A DNA stretch of 41,790 nt from Chara braunii. Taxonomy: Eukaryota; Streptophyta; Charophyceae; Charales; Characeae. This document shows, piece after piece, positions 41,178 through 41,790 of this stretch. The notes beneath the pieces were generated by a model. The model was not told the origin of the DNA. It worked only from the letters and a program-made list of their open reading frames with translations, and did no database searches. Location: the NCBI GenBank assembly GCA_003427395.1, contig BFEA01000129.1:751381-793170 (forward strand). The letters run 5' to 3'. The first letter of the stretch is position 1; every line of letters begins with the position of its first letter. Position numbers and translations under genes: made by a program.

Positions 41178-41384
41178 TGAGGGCTCATCGATTGATCCTA
41201 TGCCCTCTGCAAGAGATTTTCCCCTCACTCTCACTTCCTCTTTCTCCCTCCGGTCCTCCTGCTGCCCTCGGTGCTTTCCTGATTGCCTGCCAGTGTTCTG
41301 TGTCCTGCCAGCGGTGGGCTTGAATCTGGGCTGTGCGCGTGTGTACTACGTGGGGGGTTACGACGTTACGTGAGTGTAGCACTC

Positions 41385-41572
41385 ATGGCCGCCATCATGG
41401 GCAAGCCTGGTTCCAGCTCGGCGATGGCTGCTGCCTTGCTCGTGACAGTCTTGATATCTATGTCGTCAAAGCTTGTGATGGGTGAATGCAACTTCAGGGG
41501 CAGCAGAGGTCCAGTGACGTTTTCCGACGGTGATATTTGCTTTGATTGACCTATCTTCCACAACGTGGACGG
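41385..41572 (+). pseudogene. Secreted cysteine-rich protein, exon 1 of the second copy, with a nonsense codon
   Basis: Starts at ATG 41385 (MAAIMGKPGSSSAMAAALLV) and ends at G|GTGAGTACT at 41572, with the same phase as the intact copy. The signal peptide is conserved (VTVLISMSSKLVMG/EC). A TGA at 41547-41549 replaces the GGA (Gly) codon of the left copy in the CFDGP motif; this G-to-T change is not of the deamination type. Exon 2 lies beyond the window. Either a pseudogene or a sequencing error. Confidence 0.75.
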
Positions 41573-41790
41573 GTGAGTACTGAAGTGTGATCAGTCGATT
41601 TTTTTTTTTACTTTTTTTTTTTACCACTGTTTTTCCTCTCTGTACATTGTAGTTAAGCATTCCGCCTCTGTTACATGCACAGATATGTGATGTTTGTAAT
41701 AACCGAGGAACTGCAGTGTGATAAAAAGGACTGAAATGGACAATTCGGTGAGAGTAGAATCTCGACAGACAATGTGCATTCTCATACATA

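Larger units (their letters stand above)
40090..41680 (+). repeat. Right arm of the inverted gene duplication
   Basis: Mirror of 35520-37085: upstream repeats, promoter, exon 1 and the start of the intron (TCGATTTTTTTTT..CCTCTCTGTACATTGTAG). It carries a MITE copy (40621-40806) between a CATCTACTGAGAG block and an AACATGGCTGCTGGGC block, where the left arm instead has only an A-rich tract. Confidence 0.8.

Overview
The window is eukaryotic nuclear DNA dominated by decayed transposable elements. The best guess is a plant or streptophyte-alga genome with heavy repeat content; a charophyte such as Chara is plausible but unproven. Reasons: two Ty3/gypsy-type LTR retrotransposons, one with a primer-binding site of the tRNA-Asp type common in plant gypsy elements; a LINE remnant; fold-back elements with 9-bp target duplications typical of Mutator-like (MULE) transposons; long CT/GA microsatellites; and only one recognisable host-type gene family, a small secreted cysteine-rich protein split by a 2.2-kb intron.

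Layout. 1-2577 is copy A of a long repeat that returns as copy B at 15068-18224. Between them, 2974 to about 14200 on the minus strand is a truncated gypsy element. In its own direction it reads: LTR end with a tandem array, PBS (13360-13377), AT-rich leader, five tightly packed accessory ORFs (11579 to 6640), gag (6476-4221), protease (4297-3620) and the beginning of pol, cut off near 2974. From 18339 to about 26300 a second gypsy element runs on the plus strand: gag, protease, RT and RNase H in one frame (with local shifts), then a second ORF carrying a PHD-type zinc finger fused upstream of the integrase, then ORF3, ORF4 and ORF5. 26450-29140 is unassigned. 29157 to about 31480 (minus) is a LINE remnant with endonuclease and the beginning of RT. 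31570-33130 is microsatellite-rich.

33152-41572 holds two head-to-head copies of the secreted-protein gene: an intact two-exon copy on the minus strand and a plus-strand copy with a nonsense codon in exon 1. They sit on the arms of an inverted duplication with TATA boxes, a tRNA-like SINE remnant and several MITE-like elements.

Most interesting: a family of unrecognised accessory proteins appears to be shared by both gypsy elements, before gag in one and after integrase in the other. Four junctions between neighbouring ORFs are ATGA stop-start overlaps, suggesting termination-reinitiation translation of a polycistronic RNA. Nearly all in-frame stops in both elements can be explained by a C-to-T change (CAG, CAA or CGA to TAG, TAA or TGA), as expected of methylated, silenced copies. 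The PHD finger joined to integrase is an unusual targeting-type domain for such an element.
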